A stretch of 64,000 nucleotides of DNA from Zeus faber (Eukaryota; Chordata; Actinopteri; Zeiformes; Zeidae). How positions within the stretch are numbered: position 1 is the first letter of the stretch; each line of letters begins with the position of its first letter. A model generated the notes under the pieces. It saw only the letters and a list, made by a program, of their open reading frames with translations. It was not told the origin of the DNA and searched no databases. The stretch is taken from contig OY482859.1 in assembly GCA_960531495.1 (NCBI GenBank), positions 29,261,112-29,325,111 on the forward strand. The letters are read 5' to 3'. Positions 12,032 through 25,323 of the stretch are shown piece by piece. A program made the position numbers and the translations under genes.

Positions 12032-12289
12032 TTAAGGGACCCAAAGAGCTTTCTGACACACCTTAAGTTAATAGTACTCCAGTAAATGAAAATTAGCAAA
12101 CAGCAACTGATAACCAACATGAAAAAGTCAAAAAAGGTAAGTGCTTTGCATTTCAAATGGCAGTCTTACATACAAACAGATGACACCAAACTTTGTCAGT
12201 TTGGTTAAAAGTTGCATTCTGAAATAAATGTAAAATTGCTCCTACTGCATGTACCATGTTCCACAGTACATAGACTTACAAATTGTATA

Positions 12290-14632
12290 TTAGGGGTGGG
12301 TAATGTACCAAAAGATAACCAAACTGGAATTTCCCTCCCTCCCTCTCTCGAGGCGATAGTGGCGCCGCCCCTTGCCGTCGCCTGTGCCGGCACTCCGGTC
12401 GACTTTTGCACATTATAGAACTTTTTTCTGTTTTTATAATAATGTCCACCAAAAAAGCATTGGCAGTTACCTCTAACGGCCGCAATGCACTCATGGATAT
12501 AAAAACTTCCCTAAACGAACAACTTTGGGACTTTTTATCCGTGGAAGCGGAGTGGCCGGCTGAAATTCTACGCGGGAAGACGCTCAACAATAACGACAAA
12601 AATGGAGCCGCTGTTCCACGAGCGGGCCCACGGAGGAAGCACCGTGGCAAACGAGGCGGCAAGCATCCTTCTTGCCAACGTTCAGTCCCTGGAGAACAAG
12701 ATGGATGAACTTCGAGCGAGGATTCAATTCCAACGAGACATGAGGAACTGTTGTGTCCTCTGCCTGACGGAAACATGGTTGAACCCACTGGTGCCGCATG
12801 AAGCCATCCGTCCAGCCGAGTCCTTCTCTGTGTTGCGCGGCGACAGATCGGGGGAGTCGGGGAAATCCAAAGGTGGAGGTGTCTGCCTAATGGTAAACAA
12901 CCGCTGGTGTAACCCCAACAACCAAGTCTCTCTCCCGCTCGCCGAACCTGGAACAGCTGACCATCTTATGCCGTCCATTTTATCTCCCCCGGGAATTCAG
13001 CACGGTCATCATTACAGCCGTTTAGATACCGACACAGCACTGTCGGACCTGTATGATGTGTTGTGCGGATTTCAAAACAAACATCCCGACGCGGCTGTGG
13101 CGGTGACTGGGGACTTTAACAGGGCGAACCTTAAAAAAAGTTCTGCCTAATTTCCACCAACACATCACATGTGCCACCAGGGGAGATAGAACTTTGGACC
13201 ATTGCTACACACCTTACAAGTACGGATACAAAACTGTCTCGCTCCCTGCTTTCAGGAAATCTGACCACGCTACGATCTCGCTGGTTCCCGTTTACAGGCC
13301 TCTGATCGCGCGAGAACTGGTGGGGACGAGGGAAGTGAAGCGGCGGATGGAACAATCAGAAGCTGTGCTACAGGACGCACTCCCTGACGTAGACTGGGAC
13401 ATGTTCCAATCAAGTCAAGTGACATCAGCGAGTTTACGGACGTAGCGGTGAGCTTTGCGGCTACGGTAGCAGACATCATCGTTCCCACGGTGAAAGTTTG
13501 GATATTTTCAAACCAGAAATCGTGGGTTGATAAATCCATCCGCTGCGCTCTGAATGCTTGCACGGCCGCTTACAATGACGGTCTTGTATCCGCAAATATG
13601 GACAGTTACAAAGCGGCGTCTTACAATCCGCGGAGGGCGGTGAAGGACTCTAAACGGACATACGGGGAGACTGTGGAGCTACAGATGGAGCAGGGGGACA
13701 CAAGATGCTTGTGGGAGGGGCTGCGGAAGATAACAAACTACAGTAGCAGCTCCTCCCCAGCCACGAGTGTGGACGCCTCCCTAGCCAACAAACTGAACTC
13801 CTTTTATGCGCGGTTTGAGTCTGGCAACAGCACCGCTAGCTCGCAGGCTAATTGGAGTTACACCGCTGGGGATGAGCGCACACTCTCAGTGTCCATGCAC
13901 AAGGTCAGGAACGCTCTGATGCGGGTGAACACCAGGAAAGCTGCGGGCCCAGACGGCATATCTGGGCGAGTACTGAAAACCTGTGCTAACCAGCTAGCTC
14001 CGGTATACAATATTTGACATCTCCCTGGCTGAATCAGTGGTCCCGTCCTGCTTCAAGAGGTCCACCGTCGTTCCTGTCCCGAAGATGGCCTCTCCTGCCT
14101 GCCTGAATGACTACCGTCCGGTGGCCCTCACCTCGGTGGTCATGAAGTGTTTTGAGGGGCTGATTAAGGATTATATCTGCGCCTCCCTCCCCTGCACCTT
14201 GGACCCGTTGCAGTTTGCGTACTGGCAGAACAGATCCACGGATGACGTGGTCTCCCAGGTACTGCGCACCACGCTCACGCACCTGGATGGCTGGAAAGGG
14301 GCCTATGTGAGAATGCTGTTCATCGATTACAGTTCAGCTTTCAACACCATAGTCCCCACCAGACTGGCTGTCAAGCTGAAGGAGCTCGGACTGAATACTC
14401 CGCTGTGTGCCTGGATCCTGGAATTCCTCACAGCCCGGCCCCAGGTGGTTAGGGTGGGGAAGCACATGTCCAGCTCCCTCACCCTGAATACAGGATCCCC
14501 CCAGGGTTGCGTCCTCAGCACCCTACTGTACCGTTGCATTACATTTCACTGCATATATGTATGAAAGTATGTATATGTATGAAAGTATGTATATGTATGT
14601 GACGAATAAACCTCTTGAATCTTGAATCCTCC
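12290..14632 (+). mobile_element. L2/Jockey-group LINE, internally deleted
   Basis: Plus-strand non-LTR element. The endonuclease domain lies at about 12602-13400 (ILLANVQSLENKMDELRARI, CLTETWLNPLVPHEA, VTGDFNRAN, RKSDHATISLVPVY). A linker follows, with the reverse transcriptase at 13900-14540 ([69 protein letters not shown]). The frame then jumps directly to a 3' tail ending ATAAACCTCTTGAATCTTG. The C-terminal RT motifs (the YADD-like box onward) are missing through an internal deletion. Several frameshifts also break it. The 5' limit is approximate. A second copy of the same family starts at 63235. Confidence 0.85.
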
Positions 14633-14869
14633 TTTGGGTGAGGTATGTGGCCGCCTTGGGTGGCATGCCGAGAGGCGCATTTTGTGCACCTGTGTCCCTC
14701 TCAGACGGCATAGGCGACACACAAGCTAGCGATACACGCGCCAGCAATGCCACGATTGGCGTGCCACAAAAGTGTTTTTTTATTTTACATCTCCTTATGA
14801 AACTAAACCGTGCGTAATGGGGACACTTTCTCAGTGACACTCTCCTCGATCACCCCCTCTTCATGTTGT

Positions 14870-15110
14870 GCGTGCAGAAAATAATCGTATGCCCCCCCGA
14901 TGGCAGAGAGCAATACGGAGAGCCATGTTCGCGTCCATGTCCAGGTTGGGACGATTCACACATATAAAAATATATTCCTGATTCCCCTTTTTATAATTCC
15001 TCATATCCCTGTCACTTTTTGTAAGCTTTTATCAGTTTTATCCTGTTATTATTTTGGACACTGACTGGGGAAAAAAAAACAAAAAAGACGACTACTCGAC
15101 TTGAAGAATC
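14870..15110. mobile_element. hAT-like non-autonomous fragment
   Basis: It shares the CGGAGAGCCATGTTCGCG-type block, a TATAAAAATATATTCCTGA block and the CTTTTTATAATTCC block with the element at 30441-31013. The ends are not defined. Confidence 0.45.
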
Positions 15111-16767
15111 TCAAGCTGCTTTCACACATGCACTGCATCCCTGAAATCATCCAGATATTACCTGAAGGAGCTGTGTGTGAACGCAAATGTGGCCTGGGTA
15201 TTTGGCCCTGACATTACGCTGACTTTATCCAGTCAGTGCCCTAGTACAAAGTTCAGGTAATGTCTGATTGAGAGATATGTGTGAACAGAGCAGGTAATTG
15301 TCACAGCGAGCGAGTGGGCGTGTCGTGTGTTGAGTGACATCTCTATCATGTGCCATTTATTTACCTTTGTGTCGATCTTCGTGCATGGAGCGTTGCTGCT
15401 GCGTACTCCTTTCTGCTTTTTTATTTCTTTCCACTCGTTCATATTGCGGATACGTCCAAATACATGGAGTATCAATGCAAAAAAAAAAAATCCCAATTAC
15501 CGATAAATCAGTAGCCTCTTCCTCCATCTTGGATGTGCTGTAAAACTCTGCAGCGTCATTGTGTCACGTCCTGCCTCCTGCACATTCTACCCAGGCACCG
15601 CCTTTCGTCTTAACAGATTATTTCCAGGTAGTGTAAATGCGTCTGACACCAACAGTCTCAGCATCTCATCTTGCATTTCATTGTGATTCAAAATCTATGT
15701 CTCGTGTGGAAAACCAATTGTATTCTAGATTTGGAGAAATTACTTGACTAAAGCAGATATAGTTTTTGTGCCAAAAGTAATCCAAACATACAGGTGTGTA
15801 TCAGGTCTATGTTGAATATTGTATTTGATAACCAGGTTTACATTTATTTATAGAAATTGACTCAATTATTGTCAGATTATTAAAACAGATGTGAAAATCT
15901 GACCTGATCACAAAGACCGGTCCTAATGTATTGACGTTGGATTTTTTGAACTGAGGACAATTGGTTATTTGCTGTTAGTCGATGGGACTATTTGAAGAAA
16001 AGCAAGGTAGATACGACATATAATTAAATAGATGGTTAATTATAGTGTTAATTAAGGCCAATTACATCCAGCTGTATATTTCCAGCTCAATGGTCTTTTG
16101 ATTAGAGGAGTTCCGTTTGTCTGGGTAGGGCTGTATTGTGTTGGAAAATGTCCCTGTTTTCAGTACCCAGTGATAAACAGTTACATCTGTGGTGCTGAGA
16201 CAGAAACTGTACTTGCAACATCTGGGAATAAAATCCAGGGGGGTGGGCACTCCATACTCAATGCCCCAGAGTATAACATTGACTGGTTAAGCAGCTAGTG
16301 GGATAACTTCAACACTTTATTGGGAGCCAATGTTATGCCCACTCAAATTTACTCTGCCCAGGGTTCACACACACCTGTATTTAGTTCTTTTTAAACTGGA
16401 GTATCTGGGAAACTAGCCTTTTATATTTCCTGTAAACCCTTTGGGACTCTACTGTCATAGATGGGTGCTATATAAATACACTTTTACTTAAATATACTTG
16501 CGTATAGTACTTATTTATTTTGGGTCCCTTAAAAACAACCTTCAAAGACAGAAGCCTGATGTACAGAACTGCTTTCACTGATTTTACTCAGTCAAAGCCC
16601 CGCTCCCTTTTCTGTCAAACAGATTGACCTCCACATAAACTAAAACAAACACTGGTAAATCAGCTAACATTTGGCTTTCGGCTGTATGTATGTATGTATG
16701 TAAAATAATTGCAGGGTTTTAAGAGAATGCGAGTTGAACAGAAAATAGATCCATACATTAACTGCTT
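15111..16767. other. Intronic sequence without a clear gene
   Basis: The stretch includes a segment at 15115-15330 that looks like an old MITE (GTGTGTGAACGCAAATGTGG, then GTGTGAACAGAGCAGGTAA) and a T-rich/A-rich background. A short GTAT repeat lies at 16684-16700. I see no supported coding region. Confidence 0.4.
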
Positions 16768-19222
16768 CAGGGCTCAATGTTAAGGCTTGTCCGGGATAAG
16801 TGGATTTTTTTTGTAGGGCAAGTGGAAGAGAAATTTGCTTGCCCCACCAGACAAGTTAAAATATATTAACCAAAAAAAACAGTCTGTCGTCATGTTGTGC
16901 TTGGCGATAAAACTATAATTATCACAATATTTTTTTGTCAGTTTTGAAATAAAATAGGCTTGATAAAGTCTTCCACAAATTTGTTCATTCATAGAAGTAT
17001 TAGGCAACTGGCAACAGAAAAGCCAATCAATTTGGACGATCTAAAGCTGGTCTTTCACCTCTAGCCAATTAGGTTTGTCTGTATAAAAATAAGCCCTGCC
17101 TCCTCCCTAGTGGGTAGGTTGCGCTTGGAAACACACCGGCAGCGGAGACAAGAGCGGCAGTGTCCAGAATGAGCAACTTGGAGAAGGGGAAAGATGATAC
17201 TGTATCTTCTACCAGCCTCAACACAAACTTTTAAAAGGCATCAGCTTTCGGTTGCCGAAACTGAAAATACTGTTGCCATTTATAGTCACCTGATATTTTG
17301 AGTAATTAAGATACTAAGCTTTATTACAGTAACCAAACAAAATTCTTTGTGGTTGTTTTTTCTGATCCTACAGAAATTCAATTTTCAGATGGGAAGTCAA
17401 GACAGACAAGAGCGGTGATAACAATAACCTCACTTAGCCTGTTCAGCCTGTGTCTCTGTTTCTCTCTTACACCCACATGTATATACTCACCACACAGACA
17501 ATAAGAATCTCAACAGTCCTGTTTATCCCCTCATTATTAACAGTGGTCAATTCTTATTTGCATCTTTCCATTTAAAAGTAGCTGTCCACCAGATGAGGTC
17601 TGAGCATCTCTGTCTACAAAGATAAGAACTGGCTAGTGTATTGTAACGGCTATATGTTGACAAATTTGACCAAATTGACTAGAAAAAATACTTAAAATAA
17701 AGACATTTCCTGTATATTTTTATTTTGTTTTGGTTAATTTTGTAAGTACACTATCGTTGTCTAGTTTTAACTAAAATGTTTTTTGACGCCTACTTTTAGT
17801 TCACTGTACATGTGAATAAAGGTCTGAAATATACTCATGAACGCATCACTTCCAACACGCATTACAATTTTCCGAGCCTGTGAATGCAGCATCACTTCCT
17901 GCTTTGGAGCTCTTTAAACCGGAGACTAGAGCCGTGTCAATGTCTTAGTTCTAACGTAATATCAGAGAACGAGTCCACAAGTTAATCGGTAAGAGAATGG
18001 CGACATTCTCTTGGACGGATAAAAAAATAAATGCTTAAAATGGCCAAAAAAAAACTTCACACAACGATTGACACAATTAAGTCACCCGTTGTGACTCATT
18101 GACATGAAAAAAGCGGCATTAGCTGAAAACAAGTTATTTGCGTCCCTGACTGTAATAACTTTGCTCAATGCCGTCCACTGTGATTGACTCTTGAGCTGAC
18201 TGCGCTGTCAGCAGCCCGACAGGAGAGGTCGTTGGTGCGCAAGGAGTTTAGAACACAATTAGGAGCAGGATGCACACTTTTACCTTTTTAAATGAAATGT
18301 TGATTAAAGCAGCTACACTTGTGACTTCTTGTTTACTTCTTACTTACATTACGAGTGGTGTGCAACGTTTATTATATAAAAATAATATTTAGCATTTTAC
18401 CTTCAGATTTTTACCCCAATTTTTCTTGGATATTTATTTGGTTAGAAAAAGAGGATGCTAAATACTGCTTTTTTTTTTTTTTTTTGGTGTGTTTTTTTTT
18501 TTTGCTAAAGTAAGTTTTCCTTTTTCTTTTTTTTGACTAGTGTTTCTTTCGACAGTTTCATTCCACCAACAAAAGTGTTTTTAAAATGCATCATGGCATA
18601 GGATTGTCATTTAAAAAAACACTTAATTGTAAAATTGTGTTTTAATAATTTGATGTATTTATATTTTCTATATATATTGTGATAAATATTGGTGTTGAAT
18701 GGTATGAAATATTTTATCATAACATTTTTGGCCATATTGCCCAGTGCTGTATGTGCCACTCATTGCTCGGCTATTTATAGTTTTGTTAAGTGCGCGATTA
18801 GTTAGCTCTAAAGATGAGACAGATCTTCAGAACTACAAAATGCCTCAAATTTAAACTACAATAACCATATGGCATTTCGAATACCGGTCAGTTATGACAA
18901 AATTAAAATAGCGAAAGCAGCTCACTAAGGGGCTTATCTGAACATTAATTGATATCACTCTGCATTGCCTATTGTTATATACAATCTAATTAATATGACA
19001 ATTATTTGAAGTGAAAGCGTTGCATATAACCACTCTAATAAAATTAATAAATTGAATCATTTATATATTGACACTGTTTGGATGCTTTCAACTGTTTGTC
19101 TGAATTCTGCATTCACAAACAAAATGAAAAATGTTAATTATTGTAATTTTACCCTGGACAAGTGAAAGGTAAAATTACTTGTCCGAATGACAAGTGCCTC
19201 AAAAAGCTCATGTTGAGCCCTG
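16768..19222. mobile_element. Large non-autonomous hAT-like element
   Basis: The ends are inverted: CAGGGCTCAATGTTAAGGCT on the left and, in reverse complement, CAGGGCTCAACATGAGCTTT on the right. Just inside, CTTGTCCG-type motifs also face each other (16787 and 19171). It is about 2.45 kb long. No hAT transposase or other long reading frame is visible inside. No clear 8-bp target duplication was found, so the limits are based on the ends only. Confidence 0.6.
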
Positions 19223-19322
19223 TGCTATGATTTGAGTAAACCTCAAGTGTACGAGATGAATATTGCTGGAAAGAGTCATTGAAAGTCCTTAGATTAAATT
19301 TTTTAAATTGTCCATCTTAACT

Positions 19323-20219
19323 GGGGCTGGGTATTGGTACTCAATACCTTGTCAAGGTATCGATTGAAATAACCCAATTCCAAGTAGTATCGAAACTTCT
19401 CCGGTCAAAAAATACCTGCATTCAATCCTGTTTATACCCAGATCTTGGCAAAAAAATACTTTGTTTGGTTTTGCTTGCAGCCAATCACCGCAAGCATTCT
19501 TCGAGTAAATTCAACATGTGATTGGCCCACTACCGCAGCAGCTACAAGCCAGCCAATCACCACAAGGTGTTCTTATATATAATGCAACATGTGATTGGCT
19601 TACTACCGCAGCAGCAGCTTCAACAGTCTGTTAAAGGATAGGTTCACAATTGTATACGTCTGTCTTAACACAACAGTCAGGTGTCCATATGAACAGTGGA
19701 AGAGGTTTTCCTCACTGTAATCATTCCTCCTGTACTGGCTATGTGTTTATAATCACACTGCCCAAATCCTTCATTGTACAGTTTTTTTATTTAATAAATA
19801 TTTCAATAATTTGAACACTTTCAAAATGTTTTTATTTTTTTGAATTTTATATTCCCTTATCAGTCCCACAACAGGGAAATTTGCAATTTCTCTGCATTTA
19901 CCCATCCTAGTAGCCGACGTATCTAGGAGCAGTGGGCTGCCATGTAGAGGCGCTCGGGGAGCAGTTACTCAACTCAATGCTTCGATTCACATGATGGGTA
20001 TAGTAGAAAAAAAAGGTATTGAATGTAGTACTCCATTGGTATCCATATCACTTTAAGGCTACTGCTATTGGTAAGAAATAAAAAAAAAACTCAGCTCCAA
20101 TTCTCTGAGTTAGGTTTATGTTTTTCATTTTCCAAACACAACAAAATAAAATCATCAATATCAATCACGATCAATGGAGTCGATCGTGACTGATACCAGT
20201 ACCAATTAGGCCCAAGCCT
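19323..20219. mobile_element. Probable hAT-like MITE with a nested TTAA-type fragment
   Basis: The ends GGGGCTGGGTATTGGTACTC and, in reverse complement, GGCTTGGGCCTAATTGGTAC are similar and inverted, although worn. Inside, 19631-19760 starts TTAAAGGATAGGTTCACAAT, a motif of a widespread fish TTAA element, and looks like a nested fragment. Confidence 0.4.
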
Positions 20220-20639
20220 AAATCGTCATGCAGGCCCCCAAGGGCTCTCCTTGTAGCCTTTTCTGTTTTCACCTACCAAAAGTGCAGCTTTGTCTTTATT
20301 TCATAAATTCTTAAATTTAAGAATAGATTGCTATCAAAAGTAAAAGGCGGATTGGTTAAACGCTTCAGTCATTACTCTGTGTGACAGTGTCAGACAGTTT
20401 AAATACAGTGATGAACTAGTATGTGCTGCTAAAGTTAACCTAAAGTAACTGCCTTCACAATAAATAATGTATTTTTTTAACTATAAATGAAGAAACTCAA
20501 ATGTGTAAATCTTTGAATAAAATACTTTGAATCAAAACTCATTTCATGTAATTTCTTCACATGAAATTTGGCTTATATGTAGACTAAATGCTACATATAA
20601 ATTACATATAAATAAAGAAGAATGGCACCAAATAAATAA

Positions 20640-21965
20640 TGATTTATCCCTAACAAGAAGGTCAGTTAATTACACCTCCAGGTGTTTTACAAGAAAAAAA
20701 CAGCCTATCAACATGATCTGGTTTAAGAGATGAGCAGAGGCAGGTAACAATATTTCCCCTGGCACTTAACGCCCTCTCAAAAGGGGAACTTGTAGCCAGT
20801 TTGCATTAGAACTATTTTGCCAGTCTGGGAGCTGTCGGATGAGTTTCTGGTTTTCCCACCACCACTCCAATGGGTCAAGTGTCAAGGGAACTTGTTGATT
20901 GTAGGTAAGACTGTAGCTCAGAGGCTTCACTTTGTTCCAGGTGGTAGGCTAGATGCGGTCTGGCCTGGTCCTCCTTAAAGCCTTAAAGAAGCTGCCCAAG
21001 GACTTCTTTGCACAGGGTGCTCAGTGGTCTCCGCTTGGGGATCAGGAGGCCCCTCCTGAGGCTCCTAGTGAAGAAAATTTGAAAAACTGATTTAATTGAA
21101 CTCAAAACTTTTAAAATCCATGTCCATAAAGAACATTACAGCACAGTGAGCAAAGTTGCACATTTTGATCAACTCAATTTTAAAATATTTCCATGACTTC
21201 AAAGTTAATAAATATTACCATGACCACCGTCATCTCAGAAGCCAGTCAGTTTTGGATTGCCGCCACATTGTCCTCCCTGCCGAATCTCAGCTAAACCCGA
21301 GGATCAACAGCAGAGGCCATGTCCAGCAGTTCCTGTGTCAGTGGGTCACTGTCATAAGTCATCACTCATTAAGGTAGTCCTGGACTCTGGTCTGGATGGC
21401 TCTTGCCTCTGGTCTATATTTTCATTGTCAACTTTCAAGATTGAGTAGCTGAGAAGGTGGAGGACTGGCTTTACAAAGGATACACTGACATAGTATCCCC
21501 TTGGAAGTGCATCAGTAAACTCAACTAGATGGTGGAGTGATGTATTAATTTCCTCCAGTACGTCACTGCCCTGCCATGTGGGATGCTTCCCTCAGCATTG
21601 CCAATCAGCTCCACTGTGTGGTCCTCTGCAAAAAATTATGTGTTGCAGGCATCTGGTGTTCATTGTGAAATTGCTGTCTATGTATTGAACCGTAAGGCTC
21701 ATAGATGGCTCTATTGTTCTGCTTGACCACAGGTCAGTTGTGGCCACAAAATACTGAACACTTTCTGTCTCTATGCATTTTCCCCCAAAGCTTTTGATAC
21801 AGCGCAGACAAAGCCATCTGGAGAAATAATTACGTGACCAAATCTTGTATCTTCTGTCTAAAGTGTTTTCCTAAAACCAGGACTGTCCACAATGCTTATT
21901 GGACACATGTCTATTGCCAAATGGAAGGCGATAGCCTCTGTTATTTCAATGTCTTTGAGAATTTG
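20640..21965 (-). pseudogene. Decayed hAT (ZBED-like) transposase
   Basis: Minus-strand translation gives hAT transposase blocks in order from 21965 down: ITEAIAFHLAIDMCPISIVD with DSPGFRKTL, then VATTDLWSSRTIEPSMSLTV with QYIDSNFTMNTRCLQ, then EINTSLHHLVEFTDALPRGY with VKPVLHLLSYSIL. The C-terminal dimerisation block SPFERALSARGNIVTCLCSS with LKPDHVDRLFFL lies at about 20670-20800. Blocks are separated by stops and shifts of frame, so this is a dead copy. The order and the hATC motif make the family call strong. Its terminal repeats were not located. Confidence 0.75.
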
Positions 21966-21971
21966 TTGGAT

Positions 21972-22195
<224 letters not shown>

Positions 22196-22533
22196 TGGGG
22201 TCGATTTGTTTGTTTGTGTGTGTGTATTCTTCTGCTGTAATATACTGTTATATAATGTGTATATATAAGTACTACATAGAGAAGTATCTCTACATAGCGA
22301 TTGTAGATACATATATACATATATACCGCTAAGACTGAGCGCTCTTACTTTGAAATGCGGTAATGACGTCGTCAGCAGGCTATCCGAAAATAGCCGAGTT
22401 GATGCATGTCGATTTTCGTTCGGACTGGCTGAAAATTTGTCTCAAAACTCTGTGTCCAAAATGAAAATACACGTGTGTAAAATTTAAATCCATGAGTATA
22501 AAAATGAATCCACATATGATTTATATTTGCAAA

Positions 22534-22574
<41 letters not shown>

Positions 22575-22849
22575 TAATATTACTTTTTTTTTCCGGGAAG
22601 CAGTGCTGTTATTTTTTGGCCTGGTGGGGGTTCTCACAATTAAAGGGGAAACACTGGGATTAAAAAAAAAATGTATTACTTATTTTTTCTTCAATAAATT
22701 GCATTTGCATGTTGGAGTTGAATAGACATAGCTTACAACTCTGATCATATGTCATTATAGTATAATTTTTTTCCAAAGCTTCATGTATCAAGGGTGTGCA
22801 GAATACTTTGAGATAAAGTTAATAATGCTCTTTGTTGTTTGTTTCTTAG
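22196..22849. other. End of DEDD intron 1
   Basis: AT-rich sequence with an (AT)n run at about 22538-22566. No gene is visible. The acceptor of DEDD exon 2 follows. Confidence 0.6.
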
Positions 22850-22954
22850 TTTGCCCAGACCCTGTCGACAAGTACCTTGAGGAGACGTCTGTTCGCTATG
22901 TCTCCCCAAGAGGAGTGGCTCAAAACACGGAAGATGTACCCCACAGGATGACAG
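22850..22954 (+). CDS. dedd: DEDD, coding exon 2
   Basis: A 105-base exon bounded by acceptor TTTCTTAG (ending 22849) and donor GTTTGT at 22955, phase 1 on both sides. It encodes VCPDPVDKYLEETSVRYVSP followed by RGVAQNTEDVPHRMT. The VDKYLEETS-RYV block matches DEDD just after the death effector domain. The remainder is the variable linker. Confidence 0.93.
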
Positions 22955-24461
22955 GTTTGTGTGCTTATATATGTATACATGAACTTAAACGGTACGTTTG
23001 ATATTTTTCAACCGTGGCTGTTCATAGCACAACTTCCCTGAGCGCCTTGCTACTGAGACACTTGATGCTCTGCTGCAGCTTCTCACTGTGCCTTAATGCA
23101 GTCTAATTAGGCAAAAGTTTAAGCCTTAAAAAAACAGTTGAAATGACAACGGAACTCTTTCATTCTAGTCTAGTCACACTCGAGTGTCATAAGTACTGAC
23201 TGTGCAATTGGTGCAGCTACACCTGGGCCAAATGGCCACTAGGGGCCCATCCCATTGGCACGCCAGCGATGGGGCGCCAGCCATCTGCATTCCGCTGTGT
23301 GTCCCCATGCCCCGTTCGTTGAAGTAAAAAAACAAAAAAAACAACAGTGTATTTTTATTTAAGGTGTAGGCTATTTTATTTTATTCCATTCCCTATTTAC
23401 CAAAATAAAAAAACAAAAAAGCGGTGTGTAGAGTGGCAAAATGGCTACAGCTGGTGGGTGTGTGTGTGCGCAGGGGTCCAAAAATGTTTTTTACACCGGG
23501 GCCTATCACCATCATGTTATGCCACTGGCCACACTTGTTTTCAATAATAATAATATGATATTTTATTTAAAACAACTTTTTCCAAAAAGTACATCCCAAC
23601 ATTGGCTACAGTAGGTTGACTGTAGGGTGCACCGTTTGCTGGTATCTTGCATCTTCCATGAATATTTTTTCCACAAAAAACGGCTATGATGACAACTTCC
23701 TGTTTTTGGTGTCACAGGAGGACTCATGAATCGATCTTAAGTTGTTTTTCATTTTATTAATTGCAGGGAGGCTTTTTGGTGCTTGTAGCCAGGAAGCCGA
23801 TGGAGTACTTGGATGTGGTGGTCTCGGGTGGCGAGTAGTGGCTCTAGGTTATTTAATGTATAGTAATAGAATGAAAATATCAACAATTAATAATAAAATT
23901 AAGCCTTCTCTTGCCAGTGAAAAACAGGTGATCACTGATCACACATAAACAGATCCGGCGATCTTTAGCGATGTGCTCTCTCGAAGGCGCATCCAGCAAT
24001 ACCCATAAATATATCCATCATGAAAATATCATATTGTCATAGCTGCTTCGAAATTAATATGAATCTTTTTTATCCTGCATCTGTAAAGTTAACCAACTCC
24101 AGAAAAAAACACACAAATCAAGATAGACAAAGAAAGAAATAATAGGTGTTTTTTAGGTTCATTTTTAATAATTATGGTTCTAATATGACACATTTGATGA
24201 CGTGAACATTTGTGAATGAGGCTGTGAATGACAAGCTGCAGCAGAGCAGTAGGTTTCTCAGTAGAAAAGCGATCAGCGAGGTTGGGCCATGATCACTCTA
24301 ATTAACATTTTAAGATCTAGGTTTAAATATTCAGAGTCTCTTAAAAAATAAGTTATTTACAGAACAACAGTGCCTCAACATACACCACCAACCTGATTCT
24401 CTACCCCCATCCCCTGAAACTTCCTCAGGTACTCAACCGCTGATTTGCTGCTCCCCTTCAG
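22955..24461 (+). other. dedd: DEDD intron 2 with repeat fragments
   Basis: The intron has two recognisable repeat pieces. 23005-23130 resembles the arms of the TTAA element at 29901-31180 (GCTGCAGCTTCTCACTGTG, AAAAGTTTAAGCC). 23215-23535 begins GGTGCAGCTACACCTGGGCC and ends near GCATAACATGATGGTG in reverse complement, and looks like a decayed DNA element. The rest is unremarkable AT-rich sequence. Confidence 0.5.
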
Positions 24462-24566
24462 GACCACAGGTGGGTCCTTCTAGAGCAAAGCCCGCCCCTT
24501 TGGCTCCCAGCCGAAAGAGGAAGAGGAGCCACTCCACAGCAGACTGCAGGGAGAAACAAACCTGCG
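24462..24566 (+). CDS. dedd: DEDD, coding exon 3 (nuclear localisation signal)
   Basis: A 105-base exon after acceptor CCCCTTCAG, with donor GTAAGA at 24567, phase 1. It encodes GPQVGPSRAKPAPLAPSRKR followed by KRSHSTADCREKQTC. The basic SRKRKRS run is the expected nuclear localisation signal, and the REKQTC end matches human DEDD (KEKQTC). Confidence 0.93.
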
Positions 24567-25323
24567 GTAAGAAGAGTCAAACGTAGAAAACGAACAAAAA
24601 ACACCTGCAGGGCGATCATCATATTATAAGATAAGATCGTACTTAATTGAACCCCCGTAGGTAAAATTGAGGCATTGCAGCAGCTCATTTGGGCCCAACA
24701 GAGTGAGAAGTTATAGATACATTAAAGCATAAAAACCAGTAACAAGGTAAGTTAAAAGTAGTAGTAAGTAATAATACACTGCTCAAGAATATACAGTGTA
24801 GTTAACTTCAGCGAAATGCAAAATAGGGTATAAAAATATTAGGTGAGCAATGTGGAACAAAGTCATTAAGTGACAGCAATGCCCAGTCTTTCAACCAGGT
24901 GCTGTTTTCTTACAATCTGAGGCAGTCGATTGATATGCACAGATCAAAGTCTTTTATTAAATGTGATATCAGTTGTGACTCCCGTTTGTCAGTCTGGTTG
25001 TGGTGATTGTTGTTATTCTATATTCTCAAGTAGTGGTTCTCAATTTGGGCTGCACAATGTGTCTTTTTTTTTTTTTGTCATTGAGATATTGAATGCATAT
25101 CGGCAATAGTGACATGTCCAATTAGCGAAATGGAACAACCAGAAATATAAAGCATACAAAACAATCCCTTGGAGAACAATTTGAATGTTGAGTCGATACT
25201 ACTGATGCATTATTTGGGGAAAGATATGTCGCTGGTTGCACCTCAACCTTGCAAAGACTGCTGTTGAGGACCACTGATCTATTGCCTTTTGACTTAAACC
25301 CCTTCCCATCTGTTTCATGCTAG
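24567..25323 (+). other. dedd: DEDD intron 3
   Basis: A 757-base intron ending in TTTCATGCTAG. Nothing else was recognised in it. Confidence 0.85.

Noticed and set aside
12276-12799. Minus-strand 170-codon frame
   Set aside because: It is antisense to the 5' part of an L2-type LINE and has no recognisable motif.
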